Positions 12,335-12,500 of a stretch of DNA of 12,500 bases are shown here, one piece after another. The number at the start of each line of letters is the position of its first letter. Positions within the stretch are counted from its first letter, which is position 1. Under the pieces are notes generated by a model. That model was not told where the DNA came from. It ran no database searches and saw nothing but the letters and a program-made list of their open reading frames with translations. The position numbers and the translations under genes were made by a program. This DNA comes from Botryococcus braunii (taxonomy: Eukaryota; Chlorophyta; Trebouxiophyceae), in assembly GCA_002005505.1 (NCBI GenBank), contig KV908448.1, positions 334,686 to 347,185 on the forward strand, in the 5' to 3' direction.

Positions 12335-12430
12335 ACCCCCTTTGTAAAAAACCAAACAAGTAGAAGAAAAAATAAAAACTGAAGAACGACAAGAGAGTAA
12401 AAAACCAGCAACCCTGCCCCGGCCGCAGCC
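12335..12430 (-). CDS. Possible membrane-spanning exon, minus strand
   Basis: After a possible acceptor (GATAGACAG, minus strand, near 12431) the frame reads AAAGAGLLVFYSLVVLQFLF, then more hydrophobic residues and WFFTKG, followed by a possible donor (GGTAAAAGG). This would be one transmembrane helix of a gene that starts to the right of the window. The stretch is T-rich on this strand, which by itself favours F, L and V codons, so it may be chance. Confidence 0.2.
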
Positions 12431-12500
12431 TGTCTATCTATCACATCTATTTAGTGATCTTGTAAGTTCAAGCACTAGACTCCTGCCTTAACCTACTTAG

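Overview
The window is nuclear DNA from a eukaryote, most likely of the green lineage (a streptophyte alga or plant). Protein-coding segments are split by GT...AG introns. The one firmly identified gene is a plant-type mitochondrial Rieske iron-sulfur protein. The shared promoter carries a palindromic TGGGCCCA (site II) box next to a CACGTG G-box, a combination known from plant nuclear genes for mitochondrial respiration. Introns are loaded with very long (GT)n, (CA)n, (CT)n and (GA)n tracts. Genus cannot be fixed from the sequence alone; a Chara-like charophyte is only a guess.

Layout. Positions 1-1266 hold decayed minus-strand coding remnants, with in-frame stops and a frame change, plus a 39-bp tandem duplication. 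Positions 1267-2350 show no convincing gene. On the minus strand, 5014 to 2467 is a complete six-exon Rieske gene. I rebuilt it exon by exon: all splice phases agree and the product is 279 residues with every cluster ligand present. Its intron 5 contains a (CG/TG)n tract, and a 3 x 40-bp tandem array starts in the 3' flank and ends on the stop codon. A 298-bp interval (5015-5312) separates it from a head-to-head plus-strand gene (5313-5890, two exons) for a 97-residue single-span membrane protein that I do not recognise.

From about 6144 to 10207 the plus strand carries parts of a larger multi-exon gene of unknown function. Its best exons are 6144-6458, 6991-7170, 8216-8491, 9089-9205 and 9280-9521. 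Large microsatellites fill its introns. Its 5' end and 3' exons are unresolved. From 10208 to 12500 I find no solid gene. That stretch holds several near-perfect palindromes, a dispersed ATCCTAACCGCACA repeat in three same-strand copies (one lies just upstream at 9858), a 68-bp tandem duplication and one possible minus-strand membrane exon.

How the parts relate: the Rieske subunit works in respiratory complex III. The unknown membrane protein shares its promoter region and may be co-expressed with it. No functional link to the larger downstream gene can be seen.
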